A stretch of DNA of 64,000 bases from RI-92 sp037384645. GTDB lineage: Bacteria; Pseudomonadota; Gammaproteobacteria; UBA6429; Thiohalophilaceae. Below are positions 1 through 9,036 of the stretch, one piece after another. The position numbers and the translations under genes are program-made. Below the pieces are notes generated by a model. That model did not search any database. It was given only the letters and a program-made list of their open reading frames with translations, and was not told where the DNA came from. Each line of letters begins with the position of its first letter. The stretch's first letter is position 1. The stretch spans positions 15,960 to 79,959 of the forward strand of contig JARRNT010000003.1 of the NCBI GenBank assembly GCA_037384645.1, read 5' to 3'.

Positions 1-3000
1 GATCTCGACGCCTTTCGTGAACGCCTGGTCAAAAACGGCTATAGCGCCGTCTCGTCGGTGATTGAACACGGTGAATTCGCCGTACGTGGCGCCCTGCTCG
101 ACCTCTACCCCATGGGCAGTGCCTTCCCGTATCGTATCGAGTTGCTGGATGATGAAATCGAGACCATCCGCACCTTCGATCCCGAGTCCCAGCGCACCGT
201 GCAGGTCGTTGAACAATTACGGTTATTACCGGCACGGGAATTTCCGCTGGACGACAACGGCATACGGCATTTTCGCCAGGCCTATCGCATGGCGTTTGAG
301 GGCGACCCTGCGCAATCCACGATCTACCGGGATGTCTCTGACGGTCTGGCCCCGCCGGGCATCGAGTACTACCTGCCCCTGTTTTACGAACAAACCCAGA
401 CCCTGTTTGACTATTTGCCGGCGCAAACCTTGATCGTCAATGCCGAGGCCAACCATGCCGCGGCAACGCATTTTTATGCGGAAATCGAACAGCGTTACGA
501 ACAGACCCGCCATGATATCAGCCGCCCACTGTTACCACCGGCCCAGGTATTTCTGGACCCGGCGGAAATCTCCCGTCTGTGCGCACTGCATCCACAAATC
601 ACCTGGCAGCATTTCGAATATGAACAGCAAGCGGCTACCAATTTTGCCAGCTCGGCACCACCTCAACTGATACTGGATGCGCGGGCGAGCGAGCCCACGG
701 CACGACTCAAGGCCTTTCTCGCCGAATTCGACGGGCGCGTATTGTTTACGGCAGAAACCACCGGTCGCCGCGAAACTCTGCTGGAAATCCTGCGCGAACA
801 TCAGATTAAACCGATTCAGTTTGACTCATGGTCTGAATTTGACTCCGCTGATGCCAGGCTTGGCATTACCGTGGCCCCACTGGAGCAGGGTTTACTCTTA
901 TCCGAGCCCAGACTGGCAATCATTGCTGAGAGCCAGTTGTTCGGCCAGCAGGTCCTGCAACGCCGACGGCGCAAAAGCAGCCAACGCGATACCGAAAATA
1001 TCGTGCGTAACCTGGCAGAGTTGAATATCGGTTCCCCGGTTGTGCATGAAGATTACGGTGTCGGACGCTATATGGGGCTACAGCTTCTGCAGGCCGGTGG
1101 CATGGAGGGAGAATTTTTGACCCTGGAGTATGCCGATCACGACAAACTCTATGTCCCGGTCAGCTCCCTGCACCTGATCAGCCGATATACCGGGGTCTCA
1201 CCGGAGACCGCTCCCCTGCATAAACTGGGCAGCGGCCAGTGGGAAAAAGCCAAGCGCAAGGCCCGTGAACGGGTCCGCGACGTGGCAGCAGAATTGCTTA
1301 ACATCTACGCCAAACGCGAGGCACGTACCGGTTTTGCCTATCCTGTTGACGAAGCCCAGTACCGCGCATTTTGCGCCCAGTTTCCGTTTGAAGAAACCGC
1401 CGATCAGCAAGCCGCTATCGTCAATATTATTGCCAACATGCGTGCGCCCCAGCCCATGGATCACCTGATTTGTGGTGATGTCGGCTTTGGCAAAACCGAG
1501 GTCGCGATGCGTGCGGCCTTTGTCGCGGTGATGGCTGGAAAGCAGGTAGCGGTGCTTACTCCCACGACCTTGCTGACCCAGCAACATGCGCAGACCTTTC
1601 GAGATCGTTTTGCCGACTGGCCGGTTCGGGTTGAATCCCTGTCACGGTTTCGCTCAAAGAAAGACACCGACAAAGTGCTGCAGGATCTCGCTGATGGCAA
1701 GATTGACATCATCATTGGTACCCACAAACTGTTACAAACTGACGTCAAGTACCAGAACCTGGGACTGGTGATCATCGACGAAGAACACCGTTTCGGCGTC
1801 CGTCAGAAAGAACGTTTCAAGGCCCTGCGTTCGGAAGTCGATATCCTGACGCTCACCGCCACGCCGATTCCCCGCACGCTCAACATGGCCATGTCCGGTA
1901 TGCGTGATCTTTCCATTATTGCCACTCCGCCGGCACGGCGCCTGGCCATCAAGACATTCGTGACCCAGTGGAATGATCAATTGATCGTCGAGGCCTGCAC
2001 CCGTGAATTAAAACGCGGCGGGCAGGTATTTTTTGTTCACAACGAAGTGGATAACATCGAGAAACAGGCAGACAAACTCCGCCAGCTTATGCCAGATGCA
2101 CGAATCAGTTATGCCCATGGCCAGATGCGTGAACGTGAACTGGAACAGGTGATGACCGATTTCTACCACCAGCGTTTTAATATCCTGGTCTGCACAACCA
2201 TTATCGAAACCGGTATTGATATACCCAATGCCAACACTATCATCATCAACCGTGCCGATCGTTTCGGCCTGGCCCAGTTATACCAGTTGCGAGGCCGGGT
2301 CGGCCGCTCACATCACCGTGCCTATGCTTACCTGGTTATCCCGCATATCACGGCCATTACCGATGACGCGCGCAAACGCCTGGAAGCCATTGAGTCGATC
2401 GAAACCCTGGGTGCCGGCTTTACCCTGGCCACCCAAGATCTCGAAATCCGTGGTGCTGGCGAATTACTGGGTGACGAGCAAAGTGGTCAGATTCAGGAAA
2501 TCGGATTCAGCCTGTATACCGAGTTGCTGGAACGCGCGGTCAAGGCCCTCAAGCAAGGCAAAACCGCCGATCTGGATCTGGATGATACGGGCAAACCGGA
2601 AGTGGATCTGCATTTGCCTGCCCTGATCCCGGAAGATTACCTGCCCGATGTACATGAACGTTTGATTATGTACAAGCGCATCGCCAGCGCCGAGGATGAC
2701 CATGCACTGAAAGAGCTGCAGGTTGAAATGATTGATCGCTTCGGCCTGTTACCGACCCAGGTCAAACACCTGTTCGAAATCAGTCGTTTCAAGAACCAGG
2801 CATACCGCATGGGTATCAGGAAAATCGATATCGGCAGCCAGGGCGGGCGTATTGTGTTTAATGAACAACCGAACATCGATCCGATGCGGGTAATCGAACT
2901 CATCCAGACCAAATCCAGTGTGTACAAACTCGATGGTAAGGATAAACTGCGTATTCATCAGGAGCTGGACGAACCTGCTCCGCGTCTGAAGTTTGTGGAC

Positions 3001-3039
3001 GACCTGTTACAACACCTGGTACAGCAAGAGGCCGCTTAG
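1..3039 (+). CDS. mfd: Transcription-repair coupling factor Mfd, 5' end outside the window
   Basis: Mfd is the ATP-dependent DNA translocase that removes stalled RNA polymerase and recruits UvrA for transcription-coupled repair. The frame is open from base 1 and gives 1012 residues; the family is near 1150, so about 135 N-terminal residues lie upstream. Seen in order are the UvrB-like N-terminal part, the RNA polymerase-interacting region near bases 1030-1190, the helicase Walker A motif GDVGFGKTE (near base 1475), the DEEH box (near 1780), the second RecA-like domain with GRVGRSHHRAYAYL (near 2295) and the C-terminal UvrA-masking domain. The stop overlaps that of the convergent def gene by 4 bases. 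No start is visible; the GTG at 58 is an internal codon. Identification is secure. Confidence 0.97.
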   Translation, partial: DLDAFRERLVKNGYSAVSSVIEHGEFAVRGALLDLYPMGSAFPYRIELLDDEIETIRTFDPESQRTVQVVEQLRLLPAREFPLDDNGIRHFRQAYRMAFEGDPAQSTIYRDVSDGLAPPGIEYYLPLFYEQTQTLFDYLPAQTLIVNAEANHAAATHFYAEIEQRYEQTRHDISRPLLPPAQVFLDPAEISRLCALHPQITWQHFEYEQQAATNFASSAPPQLILDARASEPTARLKAFLAEFDGRVLFTAETTGRRETLLEILREHQIKPIQFDSWSEFDSADARLGITVAPLEQGLLLSEPRLAIIAESQLFGQQVLQRRRRKSSQRDTENIVRNLAELNIGSPVVHEDYGVGRYMGLQLLQAGGMEGEFLTLEYADHDKLYVPVSSLHLISRYTGVSPETAPLHKLGSGQWEKAKRKARERVRDVAAELLNIYAKREARTGFAYPVDEAQYRAFCAQFPFEETADQQAAIVNIIANMRAPQPMDHLICGDVGFGKTEVAMRAAFVAVMAGKQVAVLTPTTLLTQQHAQTFRDRFADWPVRVESLSRFRSKKDTDKVLQDLADGKIDIIIGTHKLLQTDVKYQNLGLVIIDEEHRFGVRQKERFKALRSEVDILTLTATPIPRTLNMAMSGMRDLSIIATPPARRLAIKTFVTQWNDQLIVEACTRELKRGGQVFFVHNEVDNIEKQADKLRQLMPDARISYAHGQMRERELEQVMTDFYHQRFNILVCTTIIETGIDIPNANTIIINRADRFGLAQLYQLRGRVGRSHHRAYAYLVIPHITAITDDARKRLEAIESIETLGAGFTLATQDLEIRGAGELLGDEQSGQIQEIGFSLYTELLERAVKALKQGKTADLDLDDTGKPEVDLHLPALIPEDYLPDVHERLIMYKRIASAEDDHALKELQVEMIDRFGLLPTQVKHLFEISRFKNQAYRMGIRKIDIGSQGGRIVFNEQPNIDPMRVIELIQTKSSVYKLDGKDKLRIHQELDEPAPRLKFVDDLLQHLVQQEAA

Positions 3040-3554
3040 ACCACGGGGAACTGCTCCTGTTCGAAGCCGAACTGGTTTAAATCGGTCATGCGCAAGGGAT
3101 ACAGGAGCCCGTCCAGATGGTCTACTTCATGCTGGACGACGCGGGCGTGAAAATCACGGACTTCCCGTTCGAGCAGGTTACCGTACTGATCATAGCCACG
3201 ATAGCGTATATGCTGATAACGCGGCACCAGGCCACGCATACCGGGAATGCTCAGGCAGCCCTCCCAACCCATGACCTGTTCCGGTGAAACCGGTGTAAGC
3301 TCCGGGTTGATCAGGATTGTCTGCGGCACCGGCTCGACATCGGGATATCGCGGATTGGACTCGACAGCAAAGATCACCACGCGTAAACTCACTCCAATTT
3401 GTGGTGCAGCTAGCCCGGCGCCGTCGAGGGCCTGCATGGTATCCAGCATATCGTCGAGCAATGCGGAGAGCACAGGTGTACTAAATTCGGTCACCGGCCG
3501 CGCAACCTGCCGCAGCACTGGATGTCCCATTTTCAGCACTTCTTTGACTGGCAT
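3036..3554 (-). CDS. def: Peptide deformylase
   Basis: This metalloenzyme removes the N-formyl group from nascent proteins. At 172 residues it has the usual length. All three family motifs are present: GAGLAAPQIG at 45-54, EGCLS at 98-102 with metal ligand Cys100, and HEVDH at 142-146 with two His ligands and the catalytic Glu143. It is not next to fmt, the usual partner of the main deformylase, so it may be a second copy. It is convergent with mfd (4-base overlap of stops) and only 29 bases separate its ATG from the divergent csiV start, so the promoters of the two genes must overlap coding sequence. Confidence 0.95.
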   Translation of the reverse strand: MPVKEVLKMGHPVLRQVARPVTEFSTPVLSALLDDMLDTMQALDGAGLAAPQIGVSLRVVIFAVESNPRYPDVEPVPQTILINPELTPVSPEQVMGWEGCLSIPGMRGLVPRYQHIRYRGYDQYGNLLEREVRDFHARVVQHEVDHLDGLLYPLRMTDLNQFGFEQEQFPVV

Positions 3555-3583
3555 AACACTTTAAGAGTCGTAGTCGTAGTAAA

Positions 3584-4492
3584 ATGAAATTGTTGTCCAC
3601 TTCGCCATTAAACATGTACAAATTCACATTCGCACTCTTCCTCAGCCTGCTGACTTTGAGTTCCGTCGCACGAGCCGAAGATGTCCATTATTATGACGTT
3701 GAAACCATCATATTTGAATCACTCAACCCGACTGCCCGAACCTCGGAAAAATGGAAATCCGATATCATTCGCAAGAAACCGCCGGTATCGGTCGAGCTGG
3801 ATCAACCCTACCCGGGACAAATGCCGCCACAATATGATCCGAAGCTGACCTTTAAAACCCTGCCTGCGGACCAGTACCAGCTGAATTCTGAAGAAAAACG
3901 ACTGGTCGACAGCAAACAATACCGCATTCTGTTGCATACTGCCTGGGTACAACCTGGCATGGGTCCCAAGGAGGCACTCCCCGTCCATATTACCCGTACG
4001 TTTCTGACCGACACCCCCGTCACCCATAGCCTGATCCCGGCGACGCCCGATGCATCACCTGCCAATCTGCCGGCGCAGACAGACGATGTCCAGACCCACT
4101 CGGTACTGGACGGTTATATCAAGATTATCCTGACCCGCTACCTGCATGCCGAAGTGGACCTCACCTATACCACGGGTTTGCCTCTCACACCGGCAACAGG
4201 CAATACCACGGTAAACCAGACGGGTGAACAAGCATCAGGCACCGTGGCGTCAACGAATTCGCCGGTAAGCCCGGCAAGTGCGGGCATGGCCCCTAGCTCG
4301 GCGGTAAATACAGAAAATATGCAGACGACAACAGCCGGGACAACGGACTCGACGACCGCGACACCGGGACTGCCACCACCGGTCATCTACCAGTTGCATC
4401 AGTCACGCCGGATGCGCAGCAAGGTTTTACACTATCTAGATCACCCGGTGCTGGGCATGCTTCTGATCATTACACCGCACGCTAGCAAGTAA
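3584..4492 (+). CDS. csiV: CsiV-family peptidoglycan-binding protein
   Basis: This is a 302-residue exported protein. A hydrophobic signal segment covers roughly residues 10-30 and ends near ARA-ED. The C-terminal block with RRMRSKVLHYLDHPVLG is the conserved end of the CsiV family, which is typically encoded just downstream of mfd, as here. In Vibrio cholerae CsiV binds peptidoglycan and supports PBP1A-LpoA wall synthesis; transfer of that role to this protein is inference. Residues about 195-275 form a Thr/Ser/Ala/Pro-rich linker of low complexity that looks like an insertion before the conserved tail. The ATG at 3584 lacks a clear ribosome site. Met11 at 3614 is an alternative start that would give a more typical signal peptide. 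Confidence 0.75.
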   Translation: MKLLSTSPLNMYKFTFALFLSLLTLSSVARAEDVHYYDVETIIFESLNPTARTSEKWKSDIIRKKPPVSVELDQPYPGQMPPQYDPKLTFKTLPADQYQLNSEEKRLVDSKQYRILLHTAWVQPGMGPKEALPVHITRTFLTDTPVTHSLIPATPDASPANLPAQTDDVQTHSVLDGYIKIILTRYLHAEVDLTYTTGLPLTPATGNTTVNQTGEQASGTVASTNSPVSPASAGMAPSSAVNTENMQTTTAGTTDSTTATPGLPPPVIYQLHQSRRMRSKVLHYLDHPVLGMLLIITPHASK

Positions 4493-4522
4493 ACCACGGT
4501 GTGTGATTAAGGGAAAACGTAG

Positions 4523-5263
4523 CTACAGCGCGGGGATCAGCTGTTCCAGAACCCGTTTAACCTGCTCAATCCCGACGGCCAGATGGCGTTCGATGTCGTC
4601 GAGCGTAATCTCACCTTCACCACGACCGGCCGCCCAATTGGCAACAACCCCGATACTGGCGTAACACAGTCCCAGCTCTCTCGCCAGCGCAGCTTCCGGC
4701 ATCCCCGTCATCCCAACGATATGGCAACCATCCCGCTCAAGGCGATCTATTTCAGCCGTGGTTTCCAGACGGGGCCCCTGCATCGCGGCATAGGTCGCCT
4801 GGGACACCAGGTCAACCTTGGCCTGGTTTGCTGCCTTGAGAATATCATCGCGCAAGGTATCGCAGTATGGCCGGGTAAAATCCACATGCACGACTTCCTG
4901 TTCGCCGCCTTCAAAATAGGTATGATGGCGTGACCAGGTGTAATCAATGATTTGATCCGGGATCACCAGCTTTTGCGGTGGCATATTCGGGCTGATACCA
5001 CCGACAGCATTGACGGCAATCACCTTGTCAACCCCGACATCCTTGAGCACGGCAATATTGGCGCGGTAATTGACGCGATGCGGTGGAATCGTATGTCCCG
5101 CCCCGTGACGCGGCAGGAAAACAACCTCCTTACCGGCTAGCGTCCCACGTGTGAGCGGTGCAGAAGGTTCGCCGTAGGCACTGATGCGTATTTCCCGTTT
5201 CAGGATGGAGAGGTTAGTGAGCTTGGTCAGACCTGTTCCGCCGATGATCGCAATAGAAGACAT
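4523..5263 (-). CDS. S-methyl-5'-thioinosine phosphorylase (MTAP/PNP family)
   Basis: This 246-residue phosphorylase is of the purine nucleoside phosphorylase type 2 family. Visible motifs are GGTGL at 8-12, RHG at 52-54 (phosphate site), AVNAVGG at 83-89, QGPRLET at 162-168 and GMTGMPEA at 184-191. It closely resembles the Pseudomonas aeruginosa enzyme that cleaves methylthioinosine, the deaminated form of methylthioadenosine, to hypoxanthine and methylthioribose-1-phosphate. The next gene upstream encodes a hypoxanthine phosphoribosyltransferase that could use the hypoxanthine product, which supports this substrate over methylthioadenosine. It starts 6 bases after that gene's stop, so the two are probably cotranscribed. 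Substrate choice (MTI versus MTA) is inferred. Confidence 0.85.
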   Translation of the reverse strand: MSSIAIIGGTGLTKLTNLSILKREIRISAYGEPSAPLTRGTLAGKEVVFLPRHGAGHTIPPHRVNYRANIAVLKDVGVDKVIAVNAVGGISPNMPPQKLVIPDQIIDYTWSRHHTYFEGGEQEVVHVDFTRPYCDTLRDDILKAANQAKVDLVSQATYAAMQGPRLETTAEIDRLERDGCHIVGMTGMPEAALARELGLCYASIGVVANWAAGRGEGEITLDDIERHLAVGIEQVKRVLEQLIPAL

Positions 5264-5269
5264 CAGTGC

Positions 5270-5815
5270 TTACATGCCTTTTACCGCATAGATCCCGGGT
5301 GCATTGCGCAGATAGCCCTTATAATCCATGCCGTAGCCAAATAAATAACGATCCGGAGTTTCCAGCCCGACAAAATCCAGCTTGAGTGGCTGCTTGTGGT
5401 CATGTAGTTTGTTAATCAGGATAGCGGTATACACTTCAGCCGCCCCTTCCGACCAACAGTACTCTACGATTTCCGACAAGGTCACGCCTTCGTCGTAAAT
5501 ATCATCCACGATAAGGATCTGACGTCCACGCAGGCTATGGTTTGGTCGCACCAACCATTGTAAATGACTGCCGGTGGTTTCGCCGCGATAGCGCGTTGCA
5601 TGGATATAATCAATCTGTAGCGGAAAATTCAGGCGGGTCAAAAGTTGCCCTGCCGGGATTATTCCACCCGTCATCACGCACAGGACGAGGGGATCGCGAG
5701 TCGCCAGTGTAGCGGTAATCTCCTGCGCCATCTTGTCCATTGCCGCCTGGACCTGTTGATCACTATACAGGCAATCTGCTTCTTGCAGCGCCTTTACCGC
5801 TTCTTTCGCGTCCAT
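5270..5815 (-). CDS. Hypoxanthine-guanine phosphoribosyltransferase
   Basis: This purine salvage enzyme transfers phosphoribose from PRPP to hypoxanthine or guanine. The PRPP-binding signature ILIVDDIYDEGVTL lies at residues 100-113, and MTGG near 48-51 forms the pyrophosphate loop. I chose the ATG at 5815 (181 residues) over the in-frame upstream start at 5863, because AGGTGA lies just before it and the extra 16 residues do not fit the family. It is the promoter-proximal gene of a pair with the methylthioinosine phosphorylase downstream. The 106-base gap to the MscS gene probably holds its promoter, but no clear -35/-10 pair was found there. Confidence 0.88.
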   Translation of the reverse strand: MDAKEAVKALQEADCLYSDQQVQAAMDKMAQEITATLATRDPLVLCVMTGGIIPAGQLLTRLNFPLQIDYIHATRYRGETTGSHLQWLVRPNHSLRGRQILIVDDIYDEGVTLSEIVEYCWSEGAAEVYTAILINKLHDHKQPLKLDFVGLETPDRYLFGYGMDYKGYLRNAPGIYAVKGM

Positions 5816-5921
5816 AGTCACCTGAATTGTTAATCTCGTCGAATGGGATATCGCTAAATGCACGAGGAGTATATCCGCTCAATTGCCTATTGCCAATTGG
5901 CTGAAGCATGGGCAGATATGT

Positions 5922-6995
5922 CTATTTTTGCTGCAGTTGTACCGGTTCCGGGATATGCAGCGTCGAGGTCGGGAAGGCAATTTCTGCCTGGTGATGCGCA
6001 ATAATATCGCTGATCTTCAGCAGTACATCCTCTTTCACCCGGTGATACTCGACCCAGTTCGTGGTATTTGTAAACGTATAGATAAAGAAGTCCAGTGAAG
6101 ATGCGGCAAACTGATTAAAGTTAACCATCATGGTTTGATCCTGGGCAATGTCCGGATGATTCTGCAGCATGCTCTTCACATCGGCCAGGATAGCAGGCAC
6201 CTTTTCGACATCATCATAACGAACACCGATGGTTTCATTAATACGGCGATGGGACATACGTGAAGGGTTTTCCACGCCGATACTGGCAAAAACTGAATTT
6301 GGAACATACAGGGGACGCTTGTCAAACGTGCGAATCACGGTAAGTCGCCAGCCGATGCGCTCGACTGTACCCTCGATATTCCTGTCCGACGAACGAATCC
6401 AGTCCCCCACGGCAAACGGACGATCCAGGAAAATCATCAAACCACCAAAAAAATTGGCGAGCATGTCCTTGGCAGCGAAGCCCACGGCGATACCACCAAT
6501 GCCGCCGAAGGCGAGCACTGCTGAAATATTGAAACCCATGGTCTGCAACCCTACCAGGAAGGCCGTGATAATCACGGATACCCGCACCAGTTGGGCAATG
6601 GCATAAGCCGTGGTGCGATCGATCTTGTCTTCCCTGATTTCGCCTGCTCTGATCACACGCTCTTCGATTTGTCGGATAAAACGAACCAGCGCCCAGGCCA
6701 CGACGATGATAATCCCGATACTGCGTATCGTCGCCGTTGCCTTGAATTCGAGAACAGCACCGGCAAAACTGAGACCCACGATCCAGACGATAACACTGGC
6801 CGGTGCCCGTACAGAGAATACCAGGGCATCGTCCCAGATCGTCCTGGTCTTGATCAGACGTTTCTCCAGGCGACGCAGGACGATTTTGACTACGGCATCC
6901 ACCAGCAAGGTCAAAAAAACAATCACAAACAACTTGGCAATCCAGATATTGTCTCCAACAAATTGTCCGGCGTGTTGTTCAAACCACTGCTTCAT
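5922..6995 (-). CDS. MscS-type mechanosensitive ion channel
   Basis: This 357-residue inner-membrane channel probably opens under hypoosmotic stress. Several hydrophobic segments occupy the first 150 residues (around 20-40, 60-80, 90-108 and 125-150). They are followed by the glycine-rich pore helix GGIGGIAVGFAAKD (near 165-178) and the beta-domain sequence FLDRPFAVGDWI, both typical of MscS. It has more membrane segments than E. coli MscS (286 residues), as in the larger YbdG- and YnaI-like members. It starts with ATG and has AAGGA about 13 bases upstream. It lies 22 bases after nagZ in the same direction. The name beyond family level is not decidable. Confidence 0.9.
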   Translation of the reverse strand: MKQWFEQHAGQFVGDNIWIAKLFVIVFLTLLVDAVVKIVLRRLEKRLIKTRTIWDDALVFSVRAPASVIVWIVGLSFAGAVLEFKATATIRSIGIIIVVAWALVRFIRQIEERVIRAGEIREDKIDRTTAYAIAQLVRVSVIITAFLVGLQTMGFNISAVLAFGGIGGIAVGFAAKDMLANFFGGLMIFLDRPFAVGDWIRSSDRNIEGTVERIGWRLTVIRTFDKRPLYVPNSVFASIGVENPSRMSHRRINETIGVRYDDVEKVPAILADVKSMLQNHPDIAQDQTMMVNFNQFAASSLDFFIYTFTNTTNWVEYHRVKEDVLLKISDIIAHHQAEIAFPTSTLHIPEPVQLQQK

Positions 6996-7017
6996 GCTAC
7001 TGGTATCCTTGTGAATA

Positions 7018-8070
7018 TCATTTGAGTTTTAGTTCGTCACTGGGATTTTCAATAATCTGCTGAATGTGTTCGACCGTCGTATGCCAACGTTGCGAATGCG
7101 TGAGATCCTGCCGGGAAATGGCATGTCTGCCGTGCATCCTGGCAATCCGCAGGTGCCTGACCGGATCATCCGGCAGTGTAAAGTGATCCAGGATATCAAG
7201 CGCACCTTCCCGGTTATTGCAGGCCAGTATCACATCGCAGCCTGCCTGAACCGCCGCCGCGGCTCGTTCACTAAAACGTTCCCCGGCAACACTGGCGCCC
7301 TGCATGTTCAAGTCATCACTGAAAATGATCCCCTGAAACTGTAACTGTTTGCGTAGTATATCCTGTAACCAGCGGCGGGAAAAACCCGCCGGGTTTGAAT
7401 CAAATTTGCTGTAAACCACATGGGCCGGCATGATAGCCGCGAGGTTGTCATTCACCAGTTTGCGATATGGCAGCATATCCTGCTGGTAGATATCATTATA
7501 ATCCCGCTCATCCACCGGGATGGCAACATGGGAGTCCTCCCTGACATGACCATGGCCCGGGAAATGTTTTCCTACCGCCGCCATGCCTGCTTCCGCCATC
7601 CCTTTTATATAGGCATGGCACAACTCATAGACGACTTCGGCATTCGTATGAAAGGCCCGGTCACCAATAACATCGCAAAGACCGTAATCCAGGTCCAGTA
7701 CCGGCGCAAAACTGAAATCGACACCGACACTGCGCAACTCACTTGCCATTAACCAGCCCGAATGCAGGGCAAGCTCTTTGGCCTTCTGCTGGTGGCGGTC
7801 ATACAGATAGCCAAGTTGTCGCGCCGCCGGCAGGCGGGTAAAGCCATCACGAAAGCGCTGCACCCGCCCGCCCTCATGATCGACGCCAATTACTAAATGC
7901 GGCTCACGCACAGCATGGATTGCCGCGACCAGCTCAGTCAGTTGTTCCAGGTTGGTGTAGTTGCGCGTAAACAGAATGACACCGCCAACCAGCGGGTGCC
8001 GCAGAATTTCCGCCTCTTCTGCCGTCAGCACAGTACCCTGCAGATCGAGCATAACCGGACCTAGTGACAC
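7018..8070 (-). CDS. nagZ: Beta-N-acetylhexosaminidase NagZ
   Basis: This cytoplasmic family 3 glycosidase removes N-acetylglucosamine from anhydromuropeptides during peptidoglycan recycling. It has about 350 residues. The N-terminus (VSLGPVMLDLQG) is that of NagZ, the substrate loop KHFPGHGHVREDSH lies at 168-181, and FSDDLNMQGA carries the catalytic Asp. I chose the GTG at 8070, preceded by GAGG at a spacing of 5; the ribosome site overlaps the stop of the upstream L,D-transpeptidase gene. A GTG two codons earlier (8076) falls inside that site and is less likely. Neighbours include another wall enzyme (L,D-transpeptidase) and the MscS channel. Confidence 0.94.
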   Translation of the reverse strand: MSLGPVMLDLQGTVLTAEEAEILRHPLVGGVILFTRNYTNLEQLTELVAAIHAVREPHLVIGVDHEGGRVQRFRDGFTRLPAARQLGYLYDRHQQKAKELALHSGWLMASELRSVGVDFSFAPVLDLDYGLCDVIGDRAFHTNAEVVYELCHAYIKGMAEAGMAAVGKHFPGHGHVREDSHVAIPVDERDYNDIYQQDMLPYRKLVNDNLAAIMPAHVVYSKFDSNPAGFSRRWLQDILRKQLQFQGIIFSDDLNMQGASVAGERFSERAAAAVQAGCDVILACNNREGALDILDHFTLPDDPVRHLRIARMHGRHAISRQDLTHSQRWHTTVEHIQQIIENPSDELKLK

Positions 8071-8077
8071 ATACACC

Positions 8078-8575
8078 TCATTCTGTAATTAATACCGGTG
8101 TCCCCGCGTTGGTATAGTCGAAAAGCGCGAGCATATCGGGGTTGTGCAGCTTGATACAACCATGTGAATCCGGTCGGGCAAAATCATCCTCGTCCGGACA
8201 GCCGTGGATATAGACATAGCGGCGCATGGTATCAACATTACCCAGGCGGTTAAATCCCGGCTCGAGACCACACAACCAGAGAATACGGGTCAGTATCCAG
8301 TCGCGCTGAGGATGCGCCTGGCGCATGCCGGCTGTATAGATTTCGCCGCTTGGTCGCCGTCCAATGAAAACCGTGTTGACTGGCTGGTCAGCACCTATTT
8401 TTGCACGAATATAATGCCATCCACGTGGTGTACATTCACTGCCGTTTAATTCGCCGGCACCGTTTTTTGCAGTGGAGACGGCGCATTCGAACAATACCCG
8501 ACCAGCCTGCCTGTACACCAACGACTGCTCGGCAATGCTGATAAATATCGTACCGGTCTGTGGCATGGTTACCAT
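8078..8575 (-). CDS. L,D-transpeptidase (YkuD domain)
   Basis: This YkuD-type protein has 165 residues. The catalytic pattern is present as His124-Gly125 and SHGC at 137-140, so Cys140 is the likely nucleophile. The residue usually Arg after SHGCI is Lys here. Enzymes of this family make 3-3 crosslinks or attach proteins to peptidoglycan in the periplasm. However, no signal peptide or membrane segment is visible at the N-terminus, so export is unexplained. Met4 (8566) is an alternative start; neither has a good ribosome site. The start overlaps the stop of the CYTH gene. The gene is in a leftward series with nagZ immediately downstream, which fits a wall-related role. Confidence 0.85.
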   Translation of the reverse strand: MVTMPQTGTIFISIAEQSLVYRQAGRVLFECAVSTAKNGAGELNGSECTPRGWHYIRAKIGADQPVNTVFIGRRPSGEIYTAGMRQAHPQRDWILTRILWLCGLEPGFNRLGNVDTMRRYVYIHGCPDEDDFARPDSHGCIKLHNPDMLALFDYTNAGTPVLITE

Positions 8576-9036
8576 GTCGTATAAGGGTGTTTAACCAGGT
8601 TGACATTATAATAACGCGGGTCCGATGAGACTTCGATACCCGCCCAGTCCGGCAAGCTAAGCTGTTCATCCACCGCAGACAGCTCGACTTCCGCAACGAC
8701 CAGGCCGGCATTATCACCTTCGAAAACATCGATTTCCCATTCGTGTCCCGCATGCTGTATACGATAACGTGTTTTTTCCACCAGCGGTTTATCACACAGG
8801 GTGTCCAGCAGTTCTTCGGCATCCTGCACTGGTATGGGATATTGATATTCGAGCCGGCTGACACCCAGGGTCATACTCTTGATATTGATAAATGCCTTAT
8901 CGCCTTCAATCCGCACCCGCACGGATGCCTGCTTTGCCCCAATCAGATAACCCTGGCGATAAGCCGTACCGGCATCGGCCTGCTGGCGCCAGCTGTCATC
9001 CTTGAGTAGAAATTTGCGTTCTATTTCAATTGCCAC
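8569..9036 (-). CDS. CYTH-domain protein (triphosphate tunnel metalloenzyme)
   Basis: The protein has 155 residues, the normal size of a stand-alone CYTH domain. The defining ExExK signature is Glu4, Glu6 and Lys8 at the N-terminus, followed by alternating charged beta strands as expected for a triphosphate tunnel. Single-domain bacterial members such as Nitrosomonas NE1496 hydrolyse tripolyphosphate; others are adenylate or thiamine triphosphate enzymes. The substrate here is unknown. I chose the GTG at 9036, preceded by GGGAG at suitable spacing. The longer frame to 9141 only reads antisense-like junk inside rlmD. The start overlaps the 3' end of rlmD by 16 bases. Confidence 0.85.
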   Translation of the reverse strand: MAIEIERKFLLKDDSWRQQADAGTAYRQGYLIGAKQASVRVRIEGDKAFINIKSMTLGVSRLEYQYPIPVQDAEELLDTLCDKPLVEKTRYRIQHAGHEWEIDVFEGDNAGLVVAEVELSAVDEQLSLPDWAGIEVSSDPRYYNVNLVKHPYTTW

